Of a stretch of DNA of 49,392 nt, positions 7,266-15,330 are shown piece after piece. The position numbers and the translations under genes are program-made. The DNA comes from Bacillota bacterium (lineage in GTDB: Bacteria > Bacillota > Clostridia > Oscillospirales > Ruminococcaceae): NCBI GenBank assembly GCA_023415575.1, contig JAEZKF010000045.1, forward strand, positions 1-49,392. The letters are read 5' to 3'. The notes beneath the pieces were generated by a model, which saw only the letters and a program-made list of their open reading frames with translations, made no database searches and was not told where the DNA came from. Positions within the stretch are counted from its first letter, which is position 1, and every line of letters begins with the position of its first letter.

Positions 7266-9074
7266 TTATTCGTCGAGCTTGAGCACGCTCATGAACGCCT
7301 CCTGCGGCACCTCTACGGTACCGAACTGGCGCATGCGCTTCTTGCCCTCCTTCTGCTTTTCAAGCAGCTTCTTCTTGCGGGTGATATCGCCGCCGTAGCA
7401 CTTGGCAAGCACGTCCTTGCGCATGGCCTTGACGGTCTCGCGGGCGATAACCTTTCCGCCCACCGCCGCCTGAATGGGAATCTCAAACATCTGGCGCGGG
7501 ATATTATCCTTGAGCTTTTCTGCCATGCGGCGGGCACGGGCATAAGCCTTGTCCGCGTGTACGATAAAGGAAAGCGCGTCGACAACCTCGCCGTTTAAAA
7601 GGATGTCAAGCTTAATGAGCTTAGACGGCGCATAGCCGGCAAGCTCGTAGTCAAACGACGCATAGCCGCGCGAACGGCTCTTGAGCGCGTCAAAGAAGTC
7701 GTACACAATCTCATTGAGCGGCAGCTCATAGTGCAGGTCAACGCGGTTGGTGTCAAGGTACTTCATATCCTTAAAGGTGCCTCGCCGCTCCTGACAAAGC
7801 TCCATGATGTTGCCCACAAACTCGGACGGGGTGTAGATGTGGGCGTTGACAATCGGCTCCTCGGCGCTTGCAATCAGCGATGGGTCGGGGTAGTTGGTTG
7901 GGTTGTCGATGTAGATGTCCTCGCCGTTTGTCATATGCAAAAGGTAGATAACGCTGGGTGCTGTGGTAACAAGGTCAAGGTTGTACTCGCGCTCCAAGCG
8001 TTCCTGAATAATCTCCATGTGCAAAAGGCCAAGGAAGCCGCACCGGAAACCAAAGCCCAGCGCCACCGAGGTTTCGGGCTCAAAGCTGAGTGCCGCATCA
8101 TTAAGCTGCAGCTTTTCAAGCGCATCGCGCAGGTCTGGATAGCGCGCACCGTCCGCCGGATAGATGCCGCAGAACACCATGGGGTTTACCTTGCGGTAGC
8201 CGGGTAATGCCTCGGCGGCGGGCCGGTCTGCGTCAGTGACCGTATCGCCCACGCGGGTGTCCTGGACGGTTTTAATGCTTGCGGTGAAGTAGCCGACCTC
8301 GCCCGCACGCAGCTCTGCGCAGGGCATGAGGCTCGTAGCACCCATTGCGCCGACCTCAACAACATCAAACTCGGCACCCGTCGCCATCATGCGGATGGTC
8401 ATGCCGGGGCGGACAATACCGTCCATCACGCGGATATATACAATAACGCCCTTGTAGGCATCATAGATTGAGTCAAACACCAGAGCGCGCAGGGGTGCAT
8501 CGTCGTCGCCCTGCGGCGGCGGGATTTCGGACACGATGCGCTCGAGTACCTCTTCGACGTTTTCACCCGTCTTTGCCGAGATGCGGGGGGCATCCATGGC
8601 GGGCAGGCCAATGATGTCCTCAATCTCATGGCAAACCCGGTCGGGGTCGGCGGCGGGCAGGTCAATCTTGTTGACAACCGGCACCACCTCAAGGTCATGG
8701 TCGATGGCAAGGTAGGTGTTGGCAAGCGTCTGCGCCTCAATGCCCTGCGAGGCGTCTACAACTAGGATTGCGCCCTCGCACGCGGCAAGGGAGCGAGATA
8801 CCTCATAGTTGAAGTCCACGTGCCCGGGGGTGTCAATGAGGTTGAAATCGTAGGTTTCGCCGTTTTGCGCAGTATAGCTAAGGCGCACGGCATGCGCCTT
8901 GATGGTAATACCCCGCTCGCGCTCAAGATCCATGTTGTCAAGCAGCTGGTCGCTCATGTCGCGCTGCGAAACGGCGCTTGTTTTCTCCAAGATTCGGTCG
9001 GCAAGCGTACTCTTGCCGTGGTCTATATGTGCAATGATACAGAAATTTCGAATATGCTCACGGTCGCGGCCCAA
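7266..9074 (-). CDS. lepA: LepA (EF4), ribosome back-translocating GTPase
   Basis: LepA is a conserved translational GTPase acting on stalled or mis-translocated ribosomes. The 602-aa product matches the family length. It has the G1 motif AHIDHGKST, the switch ERERGITI, DTPGHVDF, NKIDLP, EF-G-like domains, and the LepA-specific C-terminal basic tail KKKLLEKQKEGKKRMRQ. The frame is open to 9152. The true start is probably the TTG at 9074: it has AGGAGG eight bases upstream and gives the standard N-terminus GRDREHIRNFCI. The 26 extra residues of the longer form are non-conserved. In Firmicutes lepA often precedes hemN and heat-shock genes, which are absent here. Confidence 0.96.
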   Translation of the reverse strand: MGRDREHIRNFCIIAHIDHGKSTLADRILEKTSAVSQRDMSDQLLDNMDLERERGITIKAHAVRLSYTAQNGETYDFNLIDTPGHVDFNYEVSRSLAACEGAILVVDASQGIEAQTLANTYLAIDHDLEVVPVVNKIDLPAADPDRVCHEIEDIIGLPAMDAPRISAKTGENVEEVLERIVSEIPPPQGDDDAPLRALVFDSIYDAYKGVIVYIRVMDGIVRPGMTIRMMATGAEFDVVEVGAMGATSLMPCAELRAGEVGYFTASIKTVQDTRVGDTVTDADRPAAEALPGYRKVNPMVFCGIYPADGARYPDLRDALEKLQLNDAALSFEPETSVALGFGFRCGFLGLLHMEIIQERLEREYNLDLVTTAPSVIYLLHMTNGEDIYIDNPTNYPDPSLIASAEEPIVNAHIYTPSEFVGNIMELCQERRGTFKDMKYLDTNRVDLHYELPLNEIVYDFFDALKSRSRGYASFDYELAGYAPSKLIKLDILLNGEVVDALSFIVHADKAYARARRMAEKLKDNIPRQMFEIPIQAAVGGKVIARETVKAMRKDVLAKCYGGDITRKKKLLEKQKEGKKRMRQFGTVEVPQEAFMSVLKLDE

Positions 9075-9165
9075 ATACCATTCCTCCTGCTGTAAGCTGT
9101 GAGTGTTTGTTATATTACGCCTGCGCCCGCAGAAAGCGCGCCGCGGCGGCAATACATACGGAGTT

Positions 9166-9194
9166 ATTATAGCATGTCATCGTCCACAGCGCAA
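9166..9194 (-). promoter_or_regulatory. Promoter of lepA
   Basis: TTGCGC (9194-9189) and TATAAT (9171-9166) are separated by 17 bases on the minus strand, placing transcription start near 9159, about 85 bases before the TTG start codon. Confidence 0.6.
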
Positions 9195-9254
9195 TCATCG
9201 CCCAATAAGAAAACCGTGGGTTGGTGCACGCGAAGTCATTAAGATGATATGACT

Positions 9255-9284
9255 AAGCCTGCAGACGAATTTGCCTGCAGGCTT
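9255..9284. terminator. Hairpin between lepA and the MFS gene
   Basis: AAGCCTGCAG (9255-9264) and CTGCAGGCTT (9275-9284) form a perfect 10-bp stem. It follows the MFS gene stop at 9303 on the minus strand, so it is the natural terminator there, but the minus-strand tail is AGTCAT. The plus-strand tail TTTTGATT is better. It probably still ends MFS transcription. Confidence 0.5.
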
Positions 9285-9302
9285 TTGATTCAGTTTATTC
9301 GG

Positions 9303-10523
9303 TCACTCGTTCTCCCCTGCGGGCACGGCCTTACGCCTTATCCCTGCAATAAAAAGAAAGACCAGTGCGGTTAGAATGGTGTATACGCCCATGAACACAA
9401 AGCCTGCGCGCAGTCCAAGAGGCTCGGCAACAGCCGCAAACACAAAGTAAGGTAGAATTGCGTACAGGTTCATGAGCAGGGATTGCACGGACAGTACAGT
9501 CGCCCGCTGGTCGGAGGGGATTTCGCGCTGGAGCATCCCCTGAACAAGGACATCTGCACCCGAAAGGATGGCATAAAAGAGGATATACACCGGCGCAAGA
9601 TAGATGGAATAAAAGATGGATGCAACCGTCAGCGCCGCCCCAGCCGCAAGGGCGATAATACAGATGCGGGAAAAGCTGCCGAACAGGTGTTTTACCTGAT
9701 AGGCAAACCGCGCACCCAGTGCCTCAACACCGGTGCGGATTGCGCCCCACACGCCCACCCATCCGATGGCAATGCCGATGCCGCCTGCATCTAAAACCTG
9801 CCGGGCATAGAGCTGGTCATACTCCTCTAAGATGCCGGGCACAATGATAATCATTGTACTAAAGAGCAGGATGGCTATGACCGTCTTGTTATTCTTGCAC
9901 GCGGCAAAACCCTGAGAAAAGCTGCTGATATACTCCTTCCACCCGCCCTCGCTCTGGTGTTGAGCCTTACTTGGCTCCTCAAAAAACAGGGCGGCAGCAA
10001 AGGATAGGGCGATTGACGCCATCGAAAGCAAAATGACGGTCTCAAAGCCCAAGGCAGCCGCAAAGCCGCCCAGCAGCATAGAAAGGGCAAGACCGATCCC
10101 GGAATAAAACCGCGCCCTGCCTGCTATCTTTTCGTACTCAGACGCCTCGTTGTAAGAGGCGAGAACATCATAAAGCAAGGCCTCGGTTGCCCCGGAGCAC
10201 ATGGCAACCTGCACGCCCCACAGCACAAAGCCCAATGCAAACATCAAAAATGCGTCGGCAAACAGCCACAGCAGGTATGCAGTAAACTTAAATGTCGTAC
10301 CGATGAGGATGAGGTGCTTTCTGCTCCATTTGTCGGCAAGCACGCCGGAGGGAAACTCCAGCACAAACACCGGCACGCTCCAGATAACCATGAGGGCGGT
10401 GATTTCAACCAGACTCAGGCCCCTCGCTTCAAAGAGCAGCATATATACAGGGTAGAGCAGTACAAACTCAAGAAAAAAGCTATAGGCATAAAACAGCCGC
10501 AAAAATGGCTTAACGCCTTTCAT
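9303..10523 (-). CDS. MFS transporter (drug-exporter-like)
   Basis: This 406-aa protein has about 12 predicted membrane helices and the MFS motif GVLADKWSRKH in the loop between helices 2 and 3 (around residues 60-75). Such proton-driven carriers usually export small molecules. The substrate cannot be told from sequence. The ATG at 10523 has GGAGG eight bases upstream; an in-frame TTG at 10538 overlaps that ribosome site and is unlikely. The gene has its own promoter near 10736 and a leader of about 200 bases containing a 10-codon open frame and a hairpin, which may regulate it. Confidence 0.85.
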   Translation of the reverse strand: MKGVKPFLRLFYAYSFFLEFVLLYPVYMLLFEARGLSLVEITALMVIWSVPVFVLEFPSGVLADKWSRKHLILIGTTFKFTAYLLWLFADAFLMFALGFVLWGVQVAMCSGATEALLYDVLASYNEASEYEKIAGRARFYSGIGLALSMLLGGFAAALGFETVILLSMASIALSFAAALFFEEPSKAQHQSEGGWKEYISSFSQGFAACKNNKTVIAILLFSTMIIIVPGILEEYDQLYARQVLDAGGIGIAIGWVGVWGAIRTGVEALGARFAYQVKHLFGSFSRICIIALAAGAALTVASIFYSIYLAPVYILFYAILSGADVLVQGMLQREIPSDQRATVLSVQSLLMNLYAILPYFVFAAVAEPLGLRAGFVFMGVYTILTALVFLFIAGIRRKAVPAGENE

Positions 10524-10610
10524 AATGGTATCCTCCAATTTTATATGATTGTCTTACATTTCGTCTTTGAAATTGGAGGTACCCGCGGATTTCGGCATGC
10601 GCATACAACC

Positions 10611-10629
10611 GTCGGGATGTTCTCCCGAC
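10611..10629 (-). promoter_or_regulatory. Hairpin in the MFS leader
   Basis: GTCGGGA (10611-10617) and TCCCGAC (10623-10629) form a 7-bp stem with a 5-base loop, midway between the leader peptide stop and the MFS start. It has no U-tract, so it is not a terminator. It could be part of a translation-attenuation structure. Confidence 0.35.
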
Positions 10630-10669
10630 AGCACAGCCGTTTTCGGTATAGGGCCTTTCGGCTTACAAG

Positions 10670-10702
10670 TTACTGGCCGGTATCAAAGAAAGCGATGCGC
10701 AT
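10670..10702 (-). CDS. Candidate 10-aa leader peptide upstream of MFS gene
   Basis: An ATG at 10702 is preceded by AGGAG at eight bases' distance and opens a 10-codon frame, MRIAFFDTGQ, ending at TAA. It starts about 27 bases after the predicted transcription start and lies about 150 bases before the MFS start codon, with a hairpin between. Short leader peptides with this layout control several resistance transporters by ribosome stalling. The peptide also resembles the N-terminus of glutamate racemase (MRIxFFDSG), so it could instead be a gene relic. Confidence 0.35.
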   Translation of the reverse strand: MRIAFFDTGQ

Positions 10703-10735
10703 CTTTGCCGCTCCTCTCGCGTGGTGTTGTGGATA

Positions 10736-10741
10736 ATTATA
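10736..10741 (-). promoter_or_regulatory. -10 box of MFS promoter
   Basis: A perfect TATAAT lies on the minus strand just downstream of the preceding gene's terminator. The matching -35 is poor (TTTTCC at an 18-base spacer), so the promoter may be weak or activator-dependent. Transcription would start near 10729. Confidence 0.45.
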
Positions 10742-10761
10742 TCATAAGTCCTGCAATCTGG

Positions 10762-10800
10762 AAAAGACCCCCTGCAGTATTTTCTGCAAGGGGGTCTTTT
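10762..10800 (-). terminator. Terminator of the nucleoside hydrolase gene
   Basis: AAAAGACCCCC+TGCAG (from 10762) pairs with CTGCA+GGGGGTCTTTT (ending 10800), a strong stem with flanking A4/T4, so it can act in both directions. It lies 10 bases after the stop at 10811. Confidence 0.8.
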
Positions 10801-10810
10801 ATTCTCATTC

Positions 10811-11818
10811 TTAACCCTGATAACGCGCAAGAATCTCGAGTATTAAGTCCATGGCCTTTTGCTTGTCGATGTGGTAGGCGACATAGGTTTCCTCGTCCCG
10901 CTCGACATAGGGGCGGGTATCTACAATCAGCATGCCGTCTGCATAGCCGCCGGCAAAGTCAACATCACATTTTTCCTTGCGCAGATCGGTGATGATAGAC
11001 GGGTCGAGCAGGTACAAAATGCACATCACATCGTGAATGGCGATGTCGTAGCAGCCCGGGGTGCGGTTGTTGATGCCGAGCATCTCCAGACGCTCGGAGA
11101 AATGCGTCATCAGCTCGGCAAAAAACTCGGCGGGGCGGTTGCCAACTGCAGCAATAACCTTTGCGTCCTCGCGCGAGAACAGTGCAGAGGTCGTTGCATC
11201 AAGCGGCAGGATGGTTACCTTGCAGCCAGCCTTTATCATGAGCTGCGCCGCCTCGGGGTCCATGTAGAAGTTCATCTCTGCGCCCGAGGTTCGGTTAACC
11301 GAGGTCACGCCGCCGCCCATCACCACAATCTCCTCTAAGTTGTTTGCGATAGCGGGGTCCATACGCAGGGCCATGCCGATGTTGGTGGCAGGGCCGACCG
11401 CAACTAGGGTCAGCTTTTCGGTGGTGTTGCGCAGGGTATCTACAATAAAGCTCACGGCGTGTTGCTTCTGCGGTTTGATTGTCGCCTTGGGAAGGTCTAA
11501 GTACTCATCGTGGATATTAATCTTTTTGCCGTCGATAATTTTCTCGTGAACCTGAGCGCGCTGGTTCTTCATTCTGCCCACGCTCATGGTCTGAACCATC
11601 GGCTCGGGGCAGCCTGCGTAAACCGGCACACCGCCGCCCATGAGTTCCACCACGCGCAGCGTGTTTTCGAGCGTGTACACAAGCGGCTGATTGCCCTGTA
11701 CTACCGTAATGCCCACAAGCTCAATTTCATGCGCGAGCATGGCCGTGATAATCGCCATGGCATCATCGGTGCCGGTGTCGACATCGAGGATGATCTTTCT
11801 CTTTTTTAGCTGATCCAT
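10811..11818 (-). CDS. Inosine-uridine preferring nucleoside hydrolase family
   Basis: This 335-aa enzyme belongs to the Ca2+-dependent nucleoside N-ribohydrolases, which split nucleosides into base and ribose in salvage. The N-terminal metal motif DVDTGTDDAMAI is at residues 13-24. A VVMGGGV segment and a C-terminal IHDVMCILYL region match the active-site elements. Length is normal (310-340). The ATG at 11818 has AAGGAG nine bases upstream. The gene is divergent from a Crp/Fnr-type regulator 104 bp away and has its own terminator. Substrate preference among purine and pyrimidine nucleosides cannot be read. Confidence 0.88.
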   Translation of the reverse strand: MDQLKKRKIILDVDTGTDDAMAIITAMLAHEIELVGITVVQGNQPLVYTLENTLRVVELMGGGVPVYAGCPEPMVQTMSVGRMKNQRAQVHEKIIDGKKINIHDEYLDLPKATIKPQKQHAVSFIVDTLRNTTEKLTLVAVGPATNIGMALRMDPAIANNLEEIVVMGGGVTSVNRTSGAEMNFYMDPEAAQLMIKAGCKVTILPLDATTSALFSREDAKVIAAVGNRPAEFFAELMTHFSERLEMLGINNRTPGCYDIAIHDVMCILYLLDPSIITDLRKEKCDVDFAGGYADGMLIVDTRPYVERDEETYVAYHIDKQKAMDLILEILARYQG

Positions 11819-11841
11819 ACTGATACGCTCCTTTGTATTAT

Positions 11842-11849
11842 GGTATAAT
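11842..11849 (+). promoter_or_regulatory. Extended -10 promoter in the divergent gap
   Basis: TGGTATAAT (TG at 11841-11842, TATAAT at 11844-11849) is an extended -10 element on the plus strand, about 75 bases before the Crp/Fnr-type gene. No clear -35 is visible. The same 104-bp gap must hold the minus-strand promoter of the nucleoside hydrolase; TTGTAC near 11869 is a possible -35. Confidence 0.45.
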
Positions 11850-11922
11850 AGTTGCTGTGACTGTACAAAAAATCGTAGCGCGGTTGTAGGTTTATCGATA
11901 CCGTGGCTATCGTATCTGCATC

Positions 11923-12573
11923 ATGGCTGGTTCTGGGGGTATGTTTTTGTTGAAGGACCTGTATCTTAGGTGTCCCGCGGCAATTAAGGAGCGGTTTGTC
12001 CTGCGTCGGTATACGGCGGGAGAGATTATTCTGCATGCAGGCGAGAAGCTTGAGTGCGTCTACCTTATTGTATCAGGTAAGGCGGAGGTATTCGGCACAG
12101 GCAGCCGCGCAGAGCAGCTGACCATCGGCTCCTACGGGGAGTGGGAGATTCTCGGCGAGCTTGAATTCTTTTCGCACGAGCCAGCACAAAGCAGCGTCCG
12201 CGCACAGACGCCCTGCGAACTATGGCAGATTGCAAACGATGTGTTTATGCAGTGGATCAGTGTCGACAACGCCCTGTGCATTCAGCTCTTAACTATCCTC
12301 AGCACCAGGTTTGTCAGCCTGAGCAGATTTGCCCGGGTTGGGGTTACGGGAATGCTCGACCAGCGGATTGCTTATCTTCTTTTGACCCATGCGGACGACA
12401 AAGGGGTTTTGCCCTTTAGCAAGGCAATGCTTGCTCAGCGGGCAGGCACCTCGCAGCGCAGCTTAAACCGTGTACTCAAAAAACTCTCTGCCATGGGTGC
12501 GGTGGATTGCACAACCACCCTTGTTAAGGTGCTTGACAAAAATACCTTAACCCGAATATATACAAACCAATAG
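11923..12573 (+). CDS. Crp/Fnr family transcriptional regulator
   Basis: The 216-aa protein has an N-terminal cyclic-nucleotide-binding-type beta barrel (about residues 15-125, with AGEIILHAGEKLECVYLIVSGKAEV) and a C-terminal winged helix with recognition region AQRAGTSQRSLNRVLKKLSAMG. The sensor domain lacks a convincing cAMP-binding RxS motif and the Fnr N-terminal cysteine cluster, so the signal is unknown. The start is uncertain: the ATGs at 11923 and 11944 have no well-spaced ribosome site, and a TTG shortly after may be used with the GGGGG run. Regulators next to divergent targets often control them, so the nucleoside hydrolase is a candidate target. Confidence 0.8.
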   Translation: MAGSGGMFLLKDLYLRCPAAIKERFVLRRYTAGEIILHAGEKLECVYLIVSGKAEVFGTGSRAEQLTIGSYGEWEILGELEFFSHEPAQSSVRAQTPCELWQIANDVFMQWISVDNALCIQLLTILSTRFVSLSRFARVGVTGMLDQRIAYLLLTHADDKGVLPFSKAMLAQRAGTSQRSLNRVLKKLSAMGAVDCTTTLVKVLDKNTLTRIYTNQ

Positions 12574-12672
12574 CACCAAGGCAAGGACAGATGTCCCCGA
12601 GTTTTTATGCTGCTGCATGTTGCCACTAAAATTGGGCACAATAACCCAATCTTGTGTGATAAGGGTGAAAAT

Positions 12673-13236
12673 ATGCGGCATATAACCATTCTTTTGATTA
12701 TCTATGCGGGGTATACGCTGGTTGTCATTGCAGGCGCAATAGCGATGATAGTAAAAAAGAACCTTAAGTTTTTACCCGAGCTTATTATTTTGTACCTGTG
12801 GCGCGGAGTGTATCTATACTTTGAATCCAGAGGCCACTTTAACACCCCTGCCTTTGTGTTTGCCCTTGTAATACTCACTGTTCTTCTGCATAACTTGGTT
12901 GGGGAATTTATCGATGTATACCACAAATCAACCACCTTTGACCGGTGGCTGCATCTGCTTGGGGCTTTCTCGTACTCCCTCTTTATCTACTCCATCATAG
13001 ACCACTGGCTTAAGCCGCCTGGTCTGCCCATGCTCTATGTCTTTTTGTTTGTGACCTGCATCGGTGTTACGGTCGGCACCCTGTTTGAGGTTTTGGAGTT
13101 CGCCCGCGATACAGCAACCCGCAAAAAGCCCCGCCTGCCCGCCCAGCACGGGCTTAAGGACACCGACACCGACATCATCTTCAACGGCATCGGGGCAATC
13201 CTTGCTGGCGTTGCAGCTATGTTTATGTATGCCTAA
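12673..13236 (+). CDS. YjdF/DUF2238-like integral membrane protein
   Basis: The product is 187 aa, with about five or six membrane helices and a conserved C-terminal region. That region runs from GTLFEVLEFARD to LKDTDTDIIFNGIGAILAG. The pattern of an acidic helix followed by a D-x-D-x-D segment and a last helix is the signature of the YjdF/DUF2238 family, whose function is unknown. The frame is open from 12607, but the ATG at 12673 has AAGGGTG five bases upstream and starts right before the first helix. It follows the Crp/Fnr-type gene by about 100 bp, with a small hairpin (ATTGGG..CCCAAT, 12631-12650) between. Confidence 0.65.
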   Translation: MRHITILLIIYAGYTLVVIAGAIAMIVKKNLKFLPELIILYLWRGVYLYFESRGHFNTPAFVFALVILTVLLHNLVGEFIDVYHKSTTFDRWLHLLGAFSYSLFIYSIIDHWLKPPGLPMLYVFLFVTCIGVTVGTLFEVLEFARDTATRKKPRLPAQHGLKDTDTDIIFNGIGAILAGVAAMFMYA

Positions 13237-13254
13237 CCGAACGGTCGGCTAATC

Positions 13255-13306
13255 ATAATAAAAACAGACAAAGCGCACCGGGCATAACCCTGTGCGCTTT
13301 GTCTGT
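13255..13306 (-). terminator. Terminator for the LacI-family gene (possibly bidirectional)
   Basis: ACAGACAAAGCGCAC (13264-13278) and GTGCGCTTTGTCTGT (13292-13306) form a perfect 15-bp stem. On the minus strand TTTTTATTAT follows, a good U-tract. It lies about 280 bases after the LacI stop, beyond the 89-bp repeat array, so the array is part of the mRNA 3' end. It may also end the plus-strand membrane protein gene. Confidence 0.8.
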
Positions 13307-13354
13307 CATATTGAGTTCAAAGCAAAAGCTAGAGGAATCTTTATTTCTGTCTTA

Positions 13355-13621
13355 ACTATGTACTCATCGTTTGGCGTAAGCCAAACACCGGAGATTCTGA
13401 ATTAAAGAATTATAGGTTCTCTAAAATCTTAATCTCGGTTTTTACTATGTACTCATCGTTTGGCGTAAGCCAAATACCGGAGATTTTGAATTAAAGAATC
13501 ATAGGTTCTCTAATATCTTAATCTCGGTTTTTACTATGTACTCATCGTTTGGCGTAAGCCAAACACCTGAGATTCTGAATTAAAGAATTATAGGTTTTCT
13601 AATATCTTAATCTCGGTTTTT
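13355..13621. repeat. 89-bp tandem repeats copying the LacI gene 3' end
   Basis: Three units (13355-13443, 13444-13532, 13533-13621) repeat with an exact 89-bp period and differ at only four or five positions. Each contains the last 16 codons and stop of the adjacent LacI-family gene plus about 40 bp of downstream sequence. The functional stop (13588) lies in the third unit, and the coding copy continues past 13622. Every unit holds a hairpin GTTTGGC-GTAA-GCCAAAC across the unit junction and a second weak one (ATTCT..AGAAT). The left flank (13340-13354) is diverged. The repeats do not extend the protein, because each unit brings its own stop in frame. Confidence 0.92.
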
Positions 13622-14607
13622 ACTATGTACTCATCGTTTGGCTTTATGCCGGACACCAGATAGTCAAACGCGATGCGCACCGACCGATAGCCTTGGGTAA
13701 AGGGCTGCTGGCAGATGGTCGCAGAGATGACGCCCTTCTTCATCATTTCGATGGTGGTGGGGGTCTTGTCAAAGCAGATAATCTTAATCTTCTTATTCAG
13801 GTGCAGGGCAAGCACGGCACGGCATACACCGTAAACACCACCTGCCACGACATACAAGGCGTCGATGTCGCTGTGCTTCTCAAGCATTTGCTTGGTGACA
13901 TCGTAGGCGACAATCTCATCGTCGTTGGTCTCTACGATGTCCACAATCTGAAAGCCCGGGTATTTGCGGTTCATGACGTTGCGAAATCCCGCAATGCGGC
14001 GCGAGTGGCCGAGAACGCGGACCGAGCCGGTCAGCACGCCGATCTTCGCAGTACCTCCCGTCAGGATGCCCAGCATACCGCAGGCTGTTTCCCCGCCCTT
14101 AAAGTAGTCACTGCCGATGTAGCACAATCTGCCGGTGTTCTCGATGTCGGTATTCATCGTCACAACACACAGGCCCTTTTCGCACAAAGCGTTAATGCGC
14201 TTTTCAATCTGCGGGTCGCTGATGGGGGTGATGACAAGGGCGTTAACCTGAGGCGCAAGCTCATCAATGAGCTCCAGCTGCCGCTCGACGTCGTAGCCCT
14301 TCATGGTTTTTAAGAGAATCCTTGTATCATAATCGGCAAGCTCGTTTTCCGCCCGACGGATGCCGCGCAGGACGTCATCAAAGAAGGCGTTGCCCTCTGA
14401 GATTACCAAGCACCCGATGGTAAAGGCCTTTTTCTTTGCCGCCAGCGCCTTGCCTGCGATATTGGGCACATATCCAAGCTGTGCCGCTGCGTTGCGCACC
14501 AGCTGCTCGGTCTCAGGCTTAACCCTGCCGCGGTTGTTGAGGACGCGGTCTACCGTGCCGCGTGAAACTCCGCATATCTCACTGATTTGTTTAATCGTAA
14601 CCGACAT
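13588..14607 (-). CDS. LacI family transcriptional regulator
   Basis: The 339-aa protein has an N-terminal LacI helix-turn-helix (TIKQISEICGVSRGTVDRVLNN, split over residues 4-25) and hinge (GYVPNIAGKALA). A periplasmic-binding-protein-like effector domain of the ribose-binding type follows (CLVISEGNAFFDDVLRGIRRAE to the C-terminus). Such regulators bind sugars or similar ligands and repress nearby catabolic genes. The target is not obvious: the next gene on the same strand upstream is the OFA-type transporter, and no sugar operon is adjacent. AAAGGA lies 14 bases before the ATG. The last 16 codons have been tandemly copied downstream (13355-13621). Confidence 0.9.
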   Translation of the reverse strand: MSVTIKQISEICGVSRGTVDRVLNNRGRVKPETEQLVRNAAAQLGYVPNIAGKALAAKKKAFTIGCLVISEGNAFFDDVLRGIRRAENELADYDTRILLKTMKGYDVERQLELIDELAPQVNALVITPISDPQIEKRINALCEKGLCVVTMNTDIENTGRLCYIGSDYFKGGETACGMLGILTGGTAKIGVLTGSVRVLGHSRRIAGFRNVMNRKYPGFQIVDIVETNDDEIVAYDVTKQMLEKHSDIDALYVVAGGVYGVCRAVLALHLNKKIKIICFDKTPTTIEMMKKGVISATICQQPFTQGYRSVRIAFDYLVSGIKPNDEYIVKTEIKILENL

Positions 14608-14676
14608 GTTACGTCATCACGTCCTTTCGTACCTGTATCAGGCTTAAGCTATAAAACAAAGCTCAGCCGGATGCAC

Positions 14677-14700
14677 CGCAATGTGCACGCGCACATTGCG
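14677..14700. promoter_or_regulatory. Perfect 10-bp inverted repeat upstream of LacI gene
   Basis: CGCAATGTGC (14677-14686) and GCACATTGCG (14691-14700) flank ACGC, about 70 bases before the LacI start. It has no U-tract. It could be an operator for autoregulation or an mRNA leader hairpin. A second, shorter inverted repeat ACGAA-N6-TTCGT follows at about 14724-14739. The 14608-15015 gap otherwise shows no gene and no convincing promoter pair, although a TTGACA-like -35 is present at 14749-14744. Confidence 0.45.
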
Positions 14701-15015
14701 CACACATATACCCATAAAACAAAACGAAATTTGCTTCGTAATTTGTCAAACCCTGGGCGAAACCCCCTCTGTGCACGGGCAAACGGATTGTCGTAGAATG
14801 CCGAATCCGGTCACCGAGTGGGCACCCGCATTTTGGGGATAATCGAAGCAAACACTTCCGCATTTTTCACTATCATACATATTATACACTATCCTTATGG
14901 TGTCTGTCACGGTACAAACCTAACATGATTACACTCAAATATTAGACCAGTGTGCATAAAATGTGCTCGGTAACGCACAGGGCTTTAGGCACCTTTACTT
15001 TACACATCCAAGCAA

Positions 15016-15261
15016 ATGGAGTGTGATTCTAACAGGCTATTTTGCTATATGATTACAGACAGCGCCGAGGAAGCCTTTTATTTTGCAGAGAATGAGCGCA
15101 TCCGCAAAGAGCAGAACATACCGGAGGGCGAATTTTATCACTACGATACCCCCTGTACAATAGATACTCAGCTAAGACTATTTCGCGAAGCAGGGTTTTG
15201 TGATGCCGAGATGGTGTGGCGCATGGAGAATACCACTATCATTGTCGCAAAAGCAAAGTAG
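15016..15261 (+). pseudogene. C-terminal remnant of a SAM-dependent methyltransferase
   Basis: The 81-residue open frame ends in YDTPCTIDTQLRLFREAGF..AEMVWR, with a final TTIIVAKAK. This reads like the last third of a class I methyltransferase, where the segment after the SAM fold closes with 'aGF..vev.wr..n.aii.a'. The SAM-binding domain is missing and cannot be found in any frame in the 400 bp upstream. The frame begins ECD-SNRLFC-YMITD; relatives usually run ECDYM directly, so an 18-bp insertion may also be present. No ribosome site lies before the ATG. It is probably a decayed gene. Assignment is from memory of family patterns. Confidence 0.55.
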
Positions 15262-15278
15262 ACTTATCCTAACAAAGC

Positions 15279-15312
15279 AAAACGCAGAACCGAATGTGGT
15301 TCTGCGTTTTTT
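15279..15312. terminator. Bidirectional terminator of OFA transporter gene
   Basis: AAAACGCAGAACC (15279-15291) and GGTTCTGCGTTTT (15298-15310) form a perfect 13-bp stem with T runs on both sides. It lies just after the minus-strand transporter stop (15331) and just after the methyltransferase remnant on the plus strand. Confidence 0.85.
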
Positions 15313-15330
15313 GTTTTATGTAGTGATTAC

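Noticed and set aside
10670..10702. Glutamate racemase (murI) start
   Set aside because: Only the first nine residues resemble MurI, and no further frame matches; treated as a candidate leader peptide instead.
13355..13621. Possible CRISPR array in the 89-bp repeats
   Set aside because: Units are head-to-tail without unique spacers, the period is 89 bp and the content is the 3' end of the adjacent gene.
14677..14700. Terminator for a plus-strand gene
   Set aside because: The stem has no U-tract on either strand and no gene ends there.
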